In this document: positions 5,064 to 5,474 of the stretch, piece by piece
Layout of the letters: each line of letters starts with the position of its first letter
Position numbering within the stretch: position 1 is the stretch's first letter
From: JBBRXZ01 sp038232415
Lineage (GTDB): Bacteria > Patescibacteriota > Saccharimonadia > Saccharimonadales > UBA4665
Assembly (NCBI GenBank): GCA_038232415.1
Contig: JBBSHY010000040.1
Location: 1 to 5,474 of the forward strand
Direction of reading: 5' to 3'
DNA: 5,474 bases
The notes under the pieces: model-generated
What the model saw: the letters and a program-made list of their open reading frames with translations, nothing else
The model's database searches: none
What the model was told of the DNA's origin: nothing
Translations under genes and position numbers: made by a program

Positions 5064-5099
5064 CTAGTGACGAACGCTATGAGCGTGTTGTGCAACTTC
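5064..5099. repeat. Second, diverged unit next to R3
   Basis: CTAGTGACGAACGC (5064-5077) echoes CTAGTGGACGAGC of R3 (5024-5036), and TGCAACTT (5091-5098) echoes CGCAACTT of R3. Between them ACGCT (5074-5078) and AGCGT (5082-5086) form a short hairpin. It looks like a tandem, decayed copy of the repeat. Confidence 0.4.
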
Positions 5100-5333
5100 A
5101 ATTTTAAAAGCTGCCGGTGATAAGCTTACTCTTCTTAATTCTTGCGCCTCTGCGTGTAAGTGATTGGTTCCGGGTACTGGCTTCAAATCTTGCAGTACTC
5201 TTTCATACCTAGCTTTTGGCCCTGCGTTAAACAATAAACTGCCACTAACGATTGCCGTGCGGGCGAGATATAAAGTTGGCACAATATCTGGCATCCTAAA
5301 TAACAAAATACCACAATATCCGGTATATGGCAA
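5064..5333 (-). CDS. Doubtful small hypothetical reading frame
   Basis: This is an open frame of 89 codons from TTG at 5333, or 76 residues from ATG at 5292-5294 (M-P-D-I-V-P-T-L...). I recognise no family. It has an aliphatic N-terminal part (LYLARTAIVSGSLLF) and a charged C-terminal part (ARYERVLQDLKPV, then AEAQELRRVS). No Shine-Dalgarno is clear at either start. A good minus-strand promoter lies at 5397-5424, which would leave a leader of about 55-95 bases including the tRNA-like segment. Its last codons overlap the diverged repeat unit at 5064-5099. It could be a real small gene, a decayed gene, or chance; nothing better fills this stretch. Confidence 0.35.
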   Translation of the reverse strand: MPYTGYCGILLFRMPDIVPTLYLARTAIVSGSLLFNAGPKARYERVLQDLKPVPGTNHLHAEAQELRRVSLSPAAFKIEVAQHAHSVRH

Positions 5334-5337
5334 GCGT

Positions 5338-5372
5338 TGGCTCTGAGGACTGGATTCGAACTAAAGACCACT
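5338..5372 (-). other. tRNA-3'-end-like segment (tRNA remnant or attachment-like site)
   Basis: On the minus strand GTTCGAATCC is followed by AGT, CCTCAGA, G and CCA. After the T-loop-like TTCGAAT come exactly five T-stem, seven acceptor and one discriminator base before an encoded CCA. The 5' partner of the acceptor is not found upstream, the T-stem pairs poorly (TTTAG against CCAGT), and no 17-base anticodon arm fits the small CCTAA-AA-TTAGG hairpin nearby. So this is not an intact tRNA. It begins with the same TTGGCTCT as repeat R2. Confidence 0.4.
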
Positions 5373-5396
5373 GCCACCTAATTTTAGGTTCGTTTT

Positions 5397-5424
5397 AGTG
5401 TATCTTACCCCTGTTAATTGTCAA
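5397..5424 (-). promoter_or_regulatory. Strong-looking minus-strand promoter
   Basis: A consensus TTGACA (5419-5424), a 16-base spacer and TACACT (5397-5402) predict a transcript starting near 5390 and running left through the tRNA-like segment and the small frame at 5064-5333. It is the best -35 match in the window. Confidence 0.55.
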
Positions 5425-5449
5425 GTTTTAGTAAGGTGACCCGGGATAT

Positions 5450-5474
5450 TTACTCTTCGATAAAGTCCGCAGCA
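5450..5474 (-). CDS. Possible C-terminal end of a gene entering from the right
   Basis: The minus strand at the edge reads ...A-A-D-F-I-E-E followed by TAA (5450-5452). An acidic ending followed by an intergenic gap with a promoter is plausible for a gene end. Only seven codons are visible, so this is a suggestion and no product can be given. Confidence 0.25.

Noticed and set aside
2877..5099. CRISPR array
   Set aside because: The repeats are too far apart (hundreds of bases), too diverged and separated by genes, and there are no cas genes.
2877..5099. Classical integron attC sites
   Set aside because: No GTTRRRY / RYYYAAC pair with the required spacing was found in any copy and no integron integrase is in the window. 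Kept only as one possible analogy.
5183..5377. Alternative minus-strand frame of 64 codons overlapping the small reading frame
   Set aside because: It is in a different frame from 5064-5333, has no recognisable features and no ribosome binding site; probably a chance frame.
5338..5474. Possible tmRNA 5' end on the plus strand (CTGGATTCGA resembles the conserved tmRNA start)
   Set aside because: The conserved GATTCGAC continuation is absent, no tag-peptide frame ending in Ala-Leu-Ala-Ala or similar follows, and the window ends after about 135 bases. The reverse strand fits a tRNA T-arm and acceptor spacing better.

Overview
The window reads as a piece of a small bacterial genome, most likely a Patescibacteria/CPR member such as Candidatus Saccharibacteria. 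That placement is an inference from gene style and protein resemblance, with no marker gene to confirm it. UGA acts as an ordinary stop: the OmdA-like gene ends with TGA exactly where its family ends. This argues against the UGA=glycine code of some CPR lineages.

Left part (1-2660) holds three conventional genes with Shine-Dalgarno signals. They are a 3'-truncated aquaporin (minus strand, running off the left edge), a divergent DinB/TIGR03086-like protein (plus), and convergent to it a secreted CHRD-like protein with an EF-hand loop and a C-terminal helical repeat region (minus). A perfect hairpin lies between the two convergent genes.

Right part (about 2820-5100) looks accessory. Two paralogous small acidic proteins with a CxCx4C motif (minus) bracket a convergent pair: a plus-strand protein with a 2H-phosphoesterase-like C-terminal segment, and a minus-strand YdeI/OmdA-family protein. 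All four lack a ribosome binding site and have a TATAAT-like box ending 5-7 bases before the ATG, so they are probably transcribed as leaderless mRNAs. Two of them share an identical 16-base promoter block.

The intergenic gaps of this part carry dispersed copies of a short repeat (around 2877, 3431, 4488 and 5014, with a partial second unit at 5064). These resemble decayed tRNA 3' ends or recombination sites and give the region a cassette-like layout. The right end (5064-5474) holds a doubtful small reading frame, a tRNA-3'-end-like segment behind a good minus-strand promoter, and possibly the last codons of another minus-strand gene.

The most interesting signal is the combination of leaderless small genes, a duplicated gene pair, and the repeat between the units. 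No integrase, transposase or CRISPR array is present in the window.
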